DNA of 64,000 nucleotides from JANXSF01 sp043745195 (GCA_043745195.1 JAYTTF010000045.1:1-64000); one strand, 5' to 3'. Positions 25,826-34,032 are shown, counted from the first letter of the stretch. Notes: generated by a model not told the origin, from the sequence alone. Translations and numbers: made by a program.

Positions 25826-27312
25826 ACCTGCTCGATATCACTCTTATCCTGCCGCTTGCTGCTTTCGCACTTGTGCTTTTCCTCTCAGGCGATGCCGCCA
25901 AAAAAGCAGCGCTCGGCTTGGCGCTCATCATTTTCGTCGTTTCGCTTGGATTGCTGGGCCCAACGCTTGCAGCCCCTGCTGCGATGAGCTTTGAATCGAA
26001 CGTCGGCTGGATTGATTCCCCCGCTATTCGTTATCACACCGGCATCGATGGAGTCAGCGTTTGGCTCATCCTTCTGGCCACATTGCTGACGCCTATTTCA
26101 ATGTTAGTCTCCTGGAACTACATCACCGAACGTGTTCCCCAGTTTTATGCCTATCTGCTGCTGCTCGAATTTGGTTTGATCGGCGTCTTCATGAGCCTCG
26201 ACCTTTTCCTGTTCTACGTGTTCTGGGAAGTGTGTCTGGTGCCCATGTTCCTGCTCATCGGAATTTATGGCCACGACAGGCGCATCTACGCAGCCGTGAA
26301 GTTCTTCCTCTATACAATGGTTGGCTCGGTGCTAATGCTGGTAGCCATCGTCTACATTTACGGAAAAGCAGGCGGCACATTCGACTACGTTGAAATCCTG
26401 GCCAAGCTACACAACGGCCAACTGCGTTTCGATTCCACTGAACAACTCTGGTTGTTCCTGGCCTTCTTCATCGCCTTTGCCATCAAGGTCCCGCTGTTCC
26501 CGCTGCATACATGGTTGCCTGACGCGCACGTTGAAGCACCCACCGCCGGTTCAGTCATGTTGGCAGCAGTCATGCTGAAAATGGGTACCTACGGCATTCT
26601 GCGATTCTGCTTGCCACTGTTCCCGCAAGCCGCTTACAATTGCCGAGTCCCCATTATTACGCTGGCTATCATCGGCATTATCTACGGAGCGCTGGTCGCT
26701 TTGGTGCAGCCGAACATGAAGAAGCTGGTGGCCTACTCTTCAGTCAGTCACTTAGGATTCGTTGTGCTAGGTTTGTTCACTTTCGATCAAGCTGGTGTGG
26801 ATGGTGCCGTCTATCAAATGATTGCCCATGGCATTTCAACCGGGGCGCTGTTCATGTTGGTCGGCTTCTTGTATGAGCGAAATCATTCGCTGGATATCAA
26901 GGATTACGGTGGTGTTGCCACCTGTGCTCCCAATCTCAGCATTGTATTTTTGATCACAACACTGGCCAGTGTCGGGATGCCTTTATTGAATAATTTCGTC
27001 GGCGAATTCCTGGTCCTGCAGGGTGCGGCCCGGGTCAACATCTGGTGGGCCGTATTTGCCGGCCTTGGTGTCATCCTTTCGGCGTGCTACATGTTGTGGC
27101 TCTATCAGCGTACTTTCTTCGGACCGGTTTCGCATGAAGTGGAACATCACGTCACCGACTTGAATTTGCGCGAATGGGTGACGCTGGTCCCAATGCTTGT
27201 ACTGATGGTCTGGATGGGCATCTACACACAATCCTTCCTGCCTTCCATTTCCGCTTCCAACGCCCACATGCTTGTGCAAGCTCAGAGCAAGGAGATTGCT
27301 AATGCCCGCTAA
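25822..27312 (+). CDS. nuoM: NADH-quinone oxidoreductase subunit M
   Basis: 496 residues from ATG 25822. The start is supported by GGAGG about 11 bases upstream and the ATGA overlap with nuoL; a longer in-frame reading upstream would lie inside nuoL. It is an antiporter-like proton channel with the conserved Glu in VFWEVCLVPMFLLIGIYG, Lys in FAIKVPLFPLHTWLPDAHVE, and APTAGSVMLAAVMLKMGTYG. The last codons overlap nuoN by 11 bases. Confidence 0.95.
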   Translation: MNLLDITLILPLAAFALVLFLSGDAAKKAALGLALIIFVVSLGLLGPTLAAPAAMSFESNVGWIDSPAIRYHTGIDGVSVWLILLATLLTPISMLVSWNYITERVPQFYAYLLLLEFGLIGVFMSLDLFLFYVFWEVCLVPMFLLIGIYGHDRRIYAAVKFFLYTMVGSVLMLVAIVYIYGKAGGTFDYVEILAKLHNGQLRFDSTEQLWLFLAFFIAFAIKVPLFPLHTWLPDAHVEAPTAGSVMLAAVMLKMGTYGILRFCLPLFPQAAYNCRVPIITLAIIGIIYGALVALVQPNMKKLVAYSSVSHLGFVVLGLFTFDQAGVDGAVYQMIAHGISTGALFMLVGFLYERNHSLDIKDYGGVATCAPNLSIVFLITTLASVGMPLLNNFVGEFLVLQGAARVNIWWAVFAGLGVILSACYMLWLYQRTFFGPVSHEVEHHVTDLNLREWVTLVPMLVLMVWMGIYTQSFLPSISASNAHMLVQAQSKEIANAR

Positions 27313-28762
27313 CTTCATCCCCACCAGCGTGGAAACGTTCCGGTTCCTGCCGGAAATTATCCTCACCTTGGTTGGTGCCTTGTTAATGCTGCTGGAAGCC
27401 ATGACTGGCGATCGCGATAAAGCATCCCTCGGTTACGTATCTTTAGTAGGGTTGGCCGCTGCCATGGCCGCCGCTGTTGCTGCTAATAACGAACCCGGTC
27501 TGGCCTTTCAATCCATGATCATTGTAGACGGCTTCGCAACTTTCTTCCGGATTCTTGTCATTGCAGTTGGCATGCTTACCATTCTTGTTTCCACTAACTA
27601 CTTGTCCGAAGCAAAGGCCAATAGTGGCGATTTCTACGCGCTTGTAATCTTCTCCGTCGTTGGTCAAAGCCTTATGGCTTGCGCCAATGAACTGATCATG
27701 ATTTTCATCGGCATCGAAATTTCGTCCATCGCCAGCTACATCCTGGCCGGCTATCTGCGTGATGATCGCCGTAATAATGAAAGTGCCCTGAAGTACTTTC
27801 TGATGGGCTCATTCGCCACGGCCTTCCTGCTATATGGCGTTGCCTGGATTTACGGAATTACCGGATCCACCAACCTGATTCAGATCAGAACCGTGTTGAG
27901 CCAAGGTGGAGCACCAACCGCAATGGTTGGCGTCTCTGCTGCCCTGATGCTGGTCGGCTTGGCCTTCAAAGTATCCGCCGCTCCGTTCCAAGTATGGGCT
28001 CCTGACGTCTATCAAGGATCACCCGCACCGATCAGTGCCTTCATGAGCGCAGGTCCCAAGGCAGCTGCGTTTGCAGTCATGCTGCGCGTGTTCTTCACAT
28101 CGTTTGATTCCATCAGCAGCCAATGGCAGCCAGTGTTCTGGATTATGTCGCTTGCCACCATGGTGATCGGAAATTTCGCCGCGTTGCAGCAATCTAACAT
28201 CAAGCGTATGCTGGCTTACTCATCCATCGCCCATGCTGGTTATGTAATGGTTGCCGTCACGTCCCATTCCGCAGTCGGCACTGCTGCTGCAATGTTCTAC
28301 CTGGCCAGCTACTGCCTGATGAACATTGGCGCATTCGCAGTCGTCACCTGGATGGCGCGCGATGGGGAAAAATTTGTCGATGTGGACGATTTCTCCGGTC
28401 TGGCCCAGAAGCAGCCCTTCGTCACTGCGATTCTTACCGTGTTGATCCTCAGCTTAGTTGGAGTGCCGCTCACCGGAGGCTTCTTCGGCAAGTTCCTGGT
28501 CTTCAAGGCTGCCATTGATAGCAATCTCATGTGGCTGGCAATTCTCGGTCTGCTGAACAGCGCTGTGGCGGCTTACTACTACTTGCGAGTGCTGGTAGTG
28601 ATGTACTTCCGCGAACCCGGCGCATCCACCATCGATCTTCCACCGATAACCGGTACCCTGCGCATCGCAATGCTGGCGACTGCGCTGGGGACCATTATCC
28701 TGGGAATCTTCCCCGGCTTGATCCTAGGCTTCGCTACGCAATCTTCCATGTTGGGAAAATAG
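27302..28762 (+). CDS. nuoN: NADH-quinone oxidoreductase subunit N
   Basis: 486 residues from ATG 27302, preceded by AAGGAG at the right distance. About 14 helices. The antiporter motifs are FIGIEISSIASYILAGYL, ALKYFLMGSFATAFLLYG, the Lys in AFKVSAAPFQVWAPDVYQG, and SPAPISAFMSAGPKAAAF. It is the last gene of the nuo operon, with no obvious terminator in the 64 bases before the next gene. Confidence 0.95.
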   Translation: MPANFIPTSVETFRFLPEIILTLVGALLMLLEAMTGDRDKASLGYVSLVGLAAAMAAAVAANNEPGLAFQSMIIVDGFATFFRILVIAVGMLTILVSTNYLSEAKANSGDFYALVIFSVVGQSLMACANELIMIFIGIEISSIASYILAGYLRDDRRNNESALKYFLMGSFATAFLLYGVAWIYGITGSTNLIQIRTVLSQGGAPTAMVGVSAALMLVGLAFKVSAAPFQVWAPDVYQGSPAPISAFMSAGPKAAAFAVMLRVFFTSFDSISSQWQPVFWIMSLATMVIGNFAALQQSNIKRMLAYSSIAHAGYVMVAVTSHSAVGTAAAMFYLASYCLMNIGAFAVVTWMARDGEKFVDVDDFSGLAQKQPFVTAILTVLILSLVGVPLTGGFFGKFLVFKAAIDSNLMWLAILGLLNSAVAAYYYLRVLVVMYFREPGASTIDLPPITGTLRIAMLATALGTIILGIFPGLILGFATQSSMLGK

Positions 28763-28791
28763 CTGGCGATGAGTTTGCATCAAACTATAGC

Positions 28792-28826
28792 TTGCCTTTC
28801 CTCCTTTTTGTATTTACAATGTAAAT
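28792..28826 (+). promoter_or_regulatory. BrnTA promoter with overlapping 15-bp palindrome
   Basis: TTGCCT (28792-28797), a 17-base spacer and TACAAT (28815-28820) make a good sigma-70 promoter. The -10 lies inside the perfect palindrome ATTTACA-A-TGTAAAT (28812-28826), which touches the GTG start at 28827. Transcription would begin at or next to the start codon, so the mRNA is probably leaderless. A palindrome over the -10 is what an autorepressing antitoxin would bind. Confidence 0.6.
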
Positions 28827-29093
28827 GTGCTGTTCGATTGGGACGCGGGCAATGTTTCGCACATTGCCAGACATAGCGTCACTCCGGACGAGGTCGAAGA
28901 TGCCATTCTGATCGAGCCTTTGGAGATGGATATTCAGGATCATGAATCAGAAGCTCGAGTGCTCTGCTTTGGGCGCACCCGTTCTGGAAGACTCTTGACC
29001 GTTCTGTATACGATGCGGCGCAACAAGGTTCGGGTGGTTACGGCCTACGCAATGACGAAGAACCAAATGGTTGTTTATCTAAAAGGGTTTTGA
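28827..29093 (+). CDS. brnT: BrnT-family toxin (DUF497)
   Basis: 88 residues from GTG 28827. The N-terminal LFDWDAGNVSHIARHSVTPDEVEDAI is the BrnT signature; the RelE-like ribonuclease fold continues with RVLCFGRTRSGRLLTVLYTM and ends with VRVVTAYAMTKNQ. BrnT toxins cleave RNA and are inhibited by the partner encoded directly downstream (one-base gap, 29095). The pattern HSVTPDEVEDAI followed by RTRSGR-TVLYTM matches typical members, and the size is standard (about 90). Confidence 0.85.
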   Translation: MLFDWDAGNVSHIARHSVTPDEVEDAILIEPLEMDIQDHESEARVLCFGRTRSGRLLTVLYTMRRNKVRVVTAYAMTKNQMVVYLKGF

Positions 29094-29094
29094 A

Positions 29095-29367
29095 ATGGCT
29101 CTAAAAGAAATCAAGATTCCAGTTTTCAAAACAGAATCGGACGAAGCCCGTTGGTGGGATGCCAACCCTGATATCGCAACTGAACTGATGAACAAAGCGC
29201 TGAAGGCCGGAACCGCCCGCCGCAAGGTCCCACTTCAGACGGTGACAATTCGCCTACCCGTCACGGACCTTACTATTGCCAGGGCAAACGCCGAACGCAA
29301 AGGGCTACCCTATCAAACTTACATTAAGATGATCCTTCACTCAGCCTTAGAGAAAGACGTCAGTTAA
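29095..29367 (+). CDS. BrnA/CopG-like antitoxin
   Basis: 90 residues. KIPVFKTESDEARWWDANPD is the leader common to BrnT partners that carry a ribbon-helix-helix C-terminus. TVTIRLPVTDLTIARANAERKGLPYQTYIKMILHSALE is the RHH domain that would bind the palindrome at 28812-28826 as a dimer. The long N-terminal segment probably wraps the toxin. The stop lies 4 bases inside the 3' end of the convergent PIN gene. Confidence 0.8.
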   Translation: MALKEIKIPVFKTESDEARWWDANPDIATELMNKALKAGTARRKVPLQTVTIRLPVTDLTIARANAERKGLPYQTYIKMILHSALEKDVS

Positions 29368-29789
29368 AGGTTCGGGGCAATCAGATGGATCTTCGGAAAA
29401 TAAGTCCGGTACCGGTTCACATCCCGAGTCAGCAGCGCTAGGTTCCCAATCGCGGCATGCGCCCCAATATAGAAATCGGGTAACGGTGAATTCCGCACAC
29501 CCCCGCGATTCCGGTATGTGCTAAAACACTTCCCAGCCAAAAAGCCGGCATCCCAGGGCAGTGGCTCCCGCTTATAGATTTGCGGTGATAATGCGGCGTT
29601 CAGGCCTTCAATGGTTGAAAAGCCCACGGATACTTCACTGTATATGATCGGGTTGATGATCAGAATGTACCGCTCAGCTGCTTCTGCCAGCGCATTAGCC
29701 GACCATTCACCCCAAGCAGGATCATTGGTCGCAACATCAATCAGAACGTTGCTGTCTACTAATACGCCCAGGAACTGGGCTGTGCTCAT
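29364..29789 (-). CDS. vapC: PIN-domain ribonuclease toxin (VapC family)
   Basis: 141 residues. The four acidic PIN residues are visible: Asp12 (VLVDSNVLID), Glu52 (IIYSEVSVGF), Asp105 (LPDFYIGAHA) and Asp123 (LLTRDVNRY). Such toxins cleave RNA with Mg2+ until bound by the antitoxin. The start overlaps the stop of the upstream AbrB-type gene by 4 bases, the normal vapB-vapC arrangement. Its 3' end overlaps the BrnA-like gene's end by 4 bases, so two TA modules converge tail to tail. Confidence 0.88.
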   Translation of the reverse strand: MSTAQFLGVLVDSNVLIDVATNDPAWGEWSANALAEAAERYILIINPIIYSEVSVGFSTIEGLNAALSPQIYKREPLPWDAGFLAGKCFSTYRNRGGVRNSPLPDFYIGAHAAIGNLALLTRDVNRYRTYFPKIHLIAPNL

Positions 29790-30025
29790 TCCTCGCCGCG
29801 AGTCATGGCCATGATTTCTTTGGTGCTCAAGCCGCTGTCAGCCGTACCTCGCAGCGCATTCAACACCGCTTGGCCGCGCGTGGAACTGCTAACTTGCTCT
29901 TTCGCTTTGCGAATTTGCACCACTTCCCCAATTATTTGGAATTCCACTTTGGTGTATGGCAGAAACCCCAGCTTATTGCGGATCTCTTGCGGGATTGTGA
30001 CTTGACCTTTGGTTGTGATTCCCAT
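29786..30025 (-). CDS. vapB: AbrB/SpoVT-type antitoxin (VapB)
   Basis: 79 residues from ATG 30025; a longer in-frame reading exists but lacks similarity and crosses the operator. MGITTKGQVTIPQEIRNKLG is the swapped-hairpin AbrB DNA-binding domain, and VQIRKAKEQ marks its end. The C-terminal half (VLNALRGTADSGLSTKEIMAMTRGE) is the toxin-binding arm. It probably represses its own operon at the inverted repeat 30033-30054. Confidence 0.88.
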   Translation of the reverse strand: MGITTKGQVTIPQEIRNKLGFLPYTKVEFQIIGEVVQIRKAKEQVSSSTRGQAVLNALRGTADSGLSTKEIMAMTRGEE

Positions 30026-30032
30026 CGCGTTC

Positions 30033-30054
30033 TTACTCCTACTGGTAAGAGTAA
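30033..30054 (-). promoter_or_regulatory. Inverted repeat upstream of vapBC
   Basis: TTACTC (30033-30038) and GAGTAA (30049-30054) form a perfect inverted repeat centred 8 to 29 bases upstream of the vapB ATG. The 16-base centre-to-centre spacing suits two faces of a dimeric AbrB-type repressor. No other candidate operator is visible. Confidence 0.45.
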
Positions 30055-30083
30055 CACAAAACACAGCACAACACAACACACCA

Positions 30084-30770
30084 CTAAAAATGCTCTCGCA
30101 ACCCCGCAAAGCTGTCTAGTACCAACAGCTTACCAGGACCACCGGACCGCAAATCCTCGCGCTCCAAAACCCAAGTCCTGGCATGTGGCACGTAGGCAGC
30201 GTTCAACCCCGCTTCCAGCGCCGGATTGATGTCCGACTTCGGAGAATTCCCCACCATCCAAGCCCGCTCCCGCTCCATGCCTCGCATCTCAGTCAATCCC
30301 TGATACGCTTCGCGATGCTTTTCCTTCGTAACCTCAACATGAGCAAAGTATCTTGCCAATCCTGATCGCTCCACTTTCGCCACCTGCTCGGCGTGGCTAC
30401 CCTTGGTGAACATGGTCAATTCATACTTTCCGGCAAGGTAATCCAGGGTGTCTTCAACCTGGGGCAGAATCACCATCGGGTGATCCAGCAGCACATGGGC
30501 GAACTCGCGAACTGCTTCCTTATCCTTGGCCGTAACAGGCCGTGTTGACAGTTGATGTAAGCACTCCACAAGGTTGCGGCCAAAACTAACGGAGCCGTAC
30601 CCGAATGTTTTCGCGTTTTCTATTTCGATAACATTCAAATGCTCACGCACGTCGGCACCCGTCAGTTCAGGATGTCCAAGAAACTTAACAAAATTGTCGA
30701 AGGCATCTTCAAAGTAGATGTTGTTCTCCCACAGCGTGTCGTCAGCATCAATGATTAAATGCCAGCTCAT
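30084..30770 (-). CDS. HAD-family hydrolase
   Basis: 228 residues. Motif I is LIIDADDTLWEN (nucleophile Asp8, acid/base Asp10). Motif II Thr lies in ELTMFTKGSH, and motif III/IV in ERAWMVGNSPKSDINPALEAG with two acidic residues. A helical cap of about 80 residues lies between motifs I and II. It is likely a phosphatase of small phosphorylated metabolites; the substrate is unknown. Its 5' end is duplicated as a 14-codon stub at 31490-31533 (see that entry), implying that this gene once directly followed the Lon-domain gene with an ATGA overlap. Confidence 0.85.
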   Translation of the reverse strand: MSWHLIIDADDTLWENNIYFEDAFDNFVKFLGHPELTGADVREHLNVIEIENAKTFGYGSVSFGRNLVECLHQLSTRPVTAKDKEAVREFAHVLLDHPMVILPQVEDTLDYLAGKYELTMFTKGSHAEQVAKVERSGLARYFAHVEVTKEKHREAYQGLTEMRGMERERAWMVGNSPKSDINPALEAGLNAAYVPHARTWVLEREDLRSGGPGKLLVLDSFAGLREHF

Positions 30771-30861
30771 TTTTCCCGCCGGCTGGAAGCGTTCCTCTTC
30801 ACTCTTCGATTGTAATAGAAATTGCCTGCCGCACCATCTAAATCAACGGCAAGGCGCGGCG
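30771..30861 (-). pseudogene. Degenerate copy of the 3' end of the Lon-domain gene
   Basis: This stretch matches two parts of the Lon-domain gene. CGTTCCTCTTC-x-CTCTTCGA (about 30790-30810) matches about 31648-31667, and CGCCGGCTGG-x-AGC next to the HAD start matches 31538-31551. Roughly 90 bases in between are deleted. The similarity continues at a lower level to about 30861. It is thus a decayed Lon-gene tail sitting just upstream of the HAD gene, in the same relation as the intact Lon gene tail has to the HAD stub at 31533. Confidence 0.7.
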
Positions 30862-30921
30862 CCAATCGAGAAGAAACTGCTCGCGATTGTCGCCGCACCG
30901 AGTCCGGCATCAGATTGTTTC

Positions 30922-31410
30922 TTAAAAGCGCAAAGCCCCGATAATTTTGTCGATGCCTGCTTGCGCGCAAGAAGCATCGGCGTCGCCACTAGGAGCACCA
31001 CCGACTCCAATGGCGGCGATCACTTCGTTCCCCGCGCGGATCGGCAGTCCGCCGCCCAGTGCGATGGTACCTTCAATAGCACGGAGTCCAGGATTGGCTT
31101 CGGTGCGCTGAATGAAGTCGCTAGACGGAATGCGAAACGCGAGGGACGTGAAGGCCTTCTTCTTGGCTGTGTCGACGGTATGGGGACTGGTTGAGTCATC
31201 GCGGAGTGTCGCCTTTATGTTGCCGCCCCGATCGAGTACAACCGCCGTGACGCGAAAGCCGTCGGCGCGGCATTTTTCAACCGCGCCCATGGCTGCATCA
31301 ACAGCGAGGGTAAGCGAAATCTGGCGCTCCTGAATGGTCGTTTGACCTAGGCAGGTAAAGGGGAGGACTACAAGAAGAAAAGCAAGTTGGCGATAAGGTT
31401 TCATTTTCAT
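30922..31410 (-). CDS. Secreted GlcG/HbpS-family protein
   Basis: 162 residues from ATG 31410 (a second ATG is 6 bases on; a longer frame to 31446 lacks a signal-like start). The signal peptide MKMKPYRQLAFLLVVLPFTCLG precedes the GlcG/HbpS domain: LTLAVDAAMGAVEKCRADG, VTAVVLDRGGNIKATLRDD, TAKKKAFTSLAFR, and GGLPIRAGNEVIAAIGVGGAPSGDADASCAQAGIDKI at the end. Members bind haem or small ligands, sometimes sensing haem outside the cell. It is bracketed by duplicated Lon/HAD sequences, which suggests that it entered or became isolated here through a rearrangement. Confidence 0.8.
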   Translation of the reverse strand: MKMKPYRQLAFLLVVLPFTCLGQTTIQERQISLTLAVDAAMGAVEKCRADGFRVTAVVLDRGGNIKATLRDDSTSPHTVDTAKKKAFTSLAFRIPSSDFIQRTEANPGLRAIEGTIALGGGLPIRAGNEVIAAIGVGGAPSGDADASCAQAGIDKIIGALRF

Positions 31411-31489
31411 TTCAATGAGACTGACACAGTGATGAACCGGACGCAAGTGTCATAGAGGCGAATTTACAGTTGTGAATCACGAATTAAGT

Positions 31490-31533
31490 CATCGTAACTT
31501 GTAGTCAGCACCAATGATCAAATGCCAGCTCAT
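31490..31533 (-). pseudogene. HAD gene 5' stub directly after the Lon-domain gene
   Basis: Reading from ATG 31533, codons give MSWHLIIGADYKLR and then a stop. This copies the first seven residues of the HAD gene (MSWHLIIDADDT) and then diverges; the nucleophile Asp8 position reads Gly. The ATG overlaps the Lon gene stop as ATGA, a fossil of former translational coupling. Confidence 0.65.
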
Positions 31534-32159
31534 TTTTCGCCGGCTGGGAGCTTGCCATGGCCATTGGTGGGAATCACACGCTTCAATCTCGCCGTTTCCC
31601 GTCGCTCCTCCAACAACCGTGGAAAGTGTTCCGACAGCCGCACTAAACGTTCCTCTTCGCTCTTCGACTGCAGTAGATGTTGCCTCACCACCAAATCATC
31701 CGTGGCTTGGCCAAGTTGAAAGCTGATCTGAGCTTCATTCAACCGCAGTTCCGGCAAAGTGTCATCCAGATTCCGCAGCGCATAGTAGAGCCGAACCACT
31801 TTTTGCACCAGCACTTCCGGCGGCGGTTCCAGACCCATATCATCTTGAAAATAGCGGACCCGCCCTCGTAAGAAGTTGCGCTCATTGTCAGTGCTCAGAA
31901 TCTCGAACCGTTGACGGCCTTCGGCCAGAATATCCATTCGGCCATCTTCCAGTTTCCTGAGGAGTTCCCGGATTCGGGCCGTGCAGCCAATGCCCGCCAG
32001 CCCCCGTTTCATCACCAGAACAATGCCAAACTCAGTATCTGCATCCAAAGCTTCGCCTATCATTTCCTTGTAGCGATCCTCAAAAATATGCAATGGAAGT
32101 GGGGTCCTTGGAAGCAGAACCAAAGTCAGTGGGAACAGCGGCAACATGCCTTCGCTCAT
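31530..32159 (-). CDS. Lon N-terminal substrate-binding-domain protein
   Basis: 209 residues. LPLFPLTLVLLPRTPLPLHIFEDRYKEMI is the start signature of the LON substrate-binding (PUA-like) domain. FGIVLV and the strand pattern GRMDILAEGRQRFEIL follow, then a helical C-terminal part (about 115-195) as in the N-domain of Lon protease. No ATPase or protease domain follows, so this is a stand-alone LON-domain protein, a type common in many bacteria with unknown role. Its start is only 23 bases from the divergent aroK ATG. Confidence 0.85.
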   Translation of the reverse strand: MSEGMLPLFPLTLVLLPRTPLPLHIFEDRYKEMIGEALDADTEFGIVLVMKRGLAGIGCTARIRELLRKLEDGRMDILAEGRQRFEILSTDNERNFLRGRVRYFQDDMGLEPPPEVLVQKVVRLYYALRNLDDTLPELRLNEAQISFQLGQATDDLVVRQHLLQSKSEEERLVRLSEHFPRLLEERRETARLKRVIPTNGHGKLPAGEK

Positions 32160-32182
32160 GCTACCATTATGGCGTCCTTCGG

Positions 32183-32722
32183 ATGAAAATCACGAATCTG
32201 TCCGCGAAACAAACACCAGGTATTTATCTTGTTGGCTTCATGGGTTCCGGGAAAAGCACCATTGGCCGGAAGCTTGCCTCCAAATTAGGTTGGCGCTTTG
32301 CTGATTTGGATGACGATATTGAAGCCTATACCGCTAAAACGATTCCCGAAGTTTTTGATCAGGACGGGGAAACTGAGTTCCGTCGCATTGAATCTGCCAT
32401 GCTTGCCTTACGGATTGCTGAAGTCAACGCAGGGAAACCTCTGGTGTTGGCGCTGGGAGGGGGAGCATTTGCGCAGCCACAAAATCGCCTGGCTTTGAAA
32501 AATGCCGGCCTCACCATTTGGCTGGATGTTCCGTTTGCGCTTGTGGAACAGCGCGTCGCCGGTTTTTCTCACAGACCTCTGGCTCGCGATTCTGAAAAGT
32601 TCCGTGCTCTTTTCGAGAAACGCCGCCCAGCTTACGCCGAAGCCCAGGCCCACATCGCACTCAATTCCAATGATGCAAGGCAGGCCATCAATGCCATCCT
32701 CCAACTCGAGTTTTTTCAATGA
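32183..32722 (+). CDS. aroK: Shikimate kinase
   Basis: 179 residues from ATG 32183 (upstream in-frame codons lie within the divergent Lon gene). The P-loop GFMGSGKST (18-26), shikimate-binding DLDDDIE (about 38-44), and EFRRIE and LGGGAF motifs match AroK/AroL. It phosphorylates shikimate at the 3-hydroxyl for aromatic amino acids. Its last 4 bases overlap the start of the glycerate kinase gene (ATGA). Confidence 0.9.
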   Translation: MKITNLSAKQTPGIYLVGFMGSGKSTIGRKLASKLGWRFADLDDDIEAYTAKTIPEVFDQDGETEFRRIESAMLALRIAEVNAGKPLVLALGGGAFAQPQNRLALKNAGLTIWLDVPFALVEQRVAGFSHRPLARDSEKFRALFEKRRPAYAEAQAHIALNSNDARQAINAILQLEFFQ

Positions 32723-34032
32723 AACGAAACTTGCGTGCTGACGCCGCCAAAATCTTCCGTGCAGCTATCAAAGCCGCCGACCCCATTCAGGCCGTGCTCT
32801 CCCATCTCCGCCTGGAACAAGACATCCTAATTGCAGGACGCCGCCGTTACGACTTGAAACGATTCGTAAACATCCAGGTTATTGGCGCAGGCAAGGCTGG
32901 AGCCGCCATGGCCTCGGCTCTGGAAAAGTTACTTGGCAAGAAGATAACGGGCGGCCTCATCAATGTCAAAGATGGCCATCTCGCCCCGCTCCGCCGCATT
33001 CAACTTCACCAGGCCAGTCATCCTCTGCCCAATCAAAACGGTGTAGATGGGGCGGCCAGCATTCTGTCCATTGCTCGCGCTGCTGGACCCAAGGATCTGG
33101 TTATCTGCCTTATCAGTGGTGGAGCTTCGGCGTTGCTGCCTGCTCCTGCTCCCGGGCTCACCCTTATAGACAAGCAGCGTGTCACCGGGTTGCTGCTCGG
33201 CTGTGGTGCCACCATTCATGAAATCAACGCGGTCCGTAAACATCTTTCCTCTATCAAGGGTGGGCAACTTGCACAAGCCGTTTTTCCTGCCACCCTTTTG
33301 ACGCTCATCTTGAGCGACGTAATTGGGGACGACCTATCCGTGATCGGCAGTGGCCCCACGGTTCCCGACCCTTCCACTTTCGGCGATGCCCTCGCCATTC
33401 TTTCTAAATATGATCTACTAAATAAGATTCCCGCCGGCGCTCTTACGATTCTCCAATCTGCGAAAAAGGAAACTCCAAAACCCGGCGATCCGCTATTCCG
33501 CAAATCACAAACCCTGATTGTTGGAAGCAACCGCCAGGCTATCCAAGCTGCTGCCACTACCGCTCGTCAACTAGGCTACAAACCCATGGTGCTTTCAACC
33601 ACTATTGAAGGTGAGACCAAGGATGTTGCTGCTATGCATGTTGCCATTGCCCGCGAAATTCGCGCATCCGGCCAGCCGCTGCGCTCGCCTGCCTGTTTGC
33701 TATCCGGCGGCGAAACTACGGTTACCATTCGAGGTTCCGGCAAAGGTGGCCGCAATCAGGAATTTTCTCTGGCTGCTGCTTTCGGACTTGCCACAATACC
33801 CAATGCCCTTGTGCTCTCTGCTGGAACCGATGGGTCCGATGGCCCTACAGAAGCCGCAGGCGCCTTTGCCGATACATCGACACTTGCCAGAAGCGAAGCC
33901 CTGGGCATGAACGCCTCTGACTATTTGATGCGCAACGATTCGTTTCGTTATTTTGAAAAGCTCAACGATTTGCTAATCACAGGTCCAACCAATACCAACG
34001 TGATGGATATCCGCATTGTACTGTTGGCCTGA
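32719..34032 (+). CDS. Glycerate 2-kinase (GckA/MOFRL family)
   Basis: 437 residues. The N-terminal GckA domain has VIGAGKAGAAMASALE, LVICLISGGASALLPAPAPG and VRKHLSSIKGGQLA. The C-terminal MOFRL domain reads GGETTVTIRGSGKGGRNQEFSLAAAF with AGTDGSDGPTEAAGA. It phosphorylates D-glycerate at C2, feeding serine or glyoxylate carbon into glycolysis. It is translationally coupled to aroK although no pathway joins the two. Confidence 0.9.
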   Translation: MKRNLRADAAKIFRAAIKAADPIQAVLSHLRLEQDILIAGRRRYDLKRFVNIQVIGAGKAGAAMASALEKLLGKKITGGLINVKDGHLAPLRRIQLHQASHPLPNQNGVDGAASILSIARAAGPKDLVICLISGGASALLPAPAPGLTLIDKQRVTGLLLGCGATIHEINAVRKHLSSIKGGQLAQAVFPATLLTLILSDVIGDDLSVIGSGPTVPDPSTFGDALAILSKYDLLNKIPAGALTILQSAKKETPKPGDPLFRKSQTLIVGSNRQAIQAAATTARQLGYKPMVLSTTIEGETKDVAAMHVAIAREIRASGQPLRSPACLLSGGETTVTIRGSGKGGRNQEFSLAAAFGLATIPNALVLSAGTDGSDGPTEAAGAFADTSTLARSEALGMNASDYLMRNDSFRYFEKLNDLLITGPTNTNVMDIRIVLLA

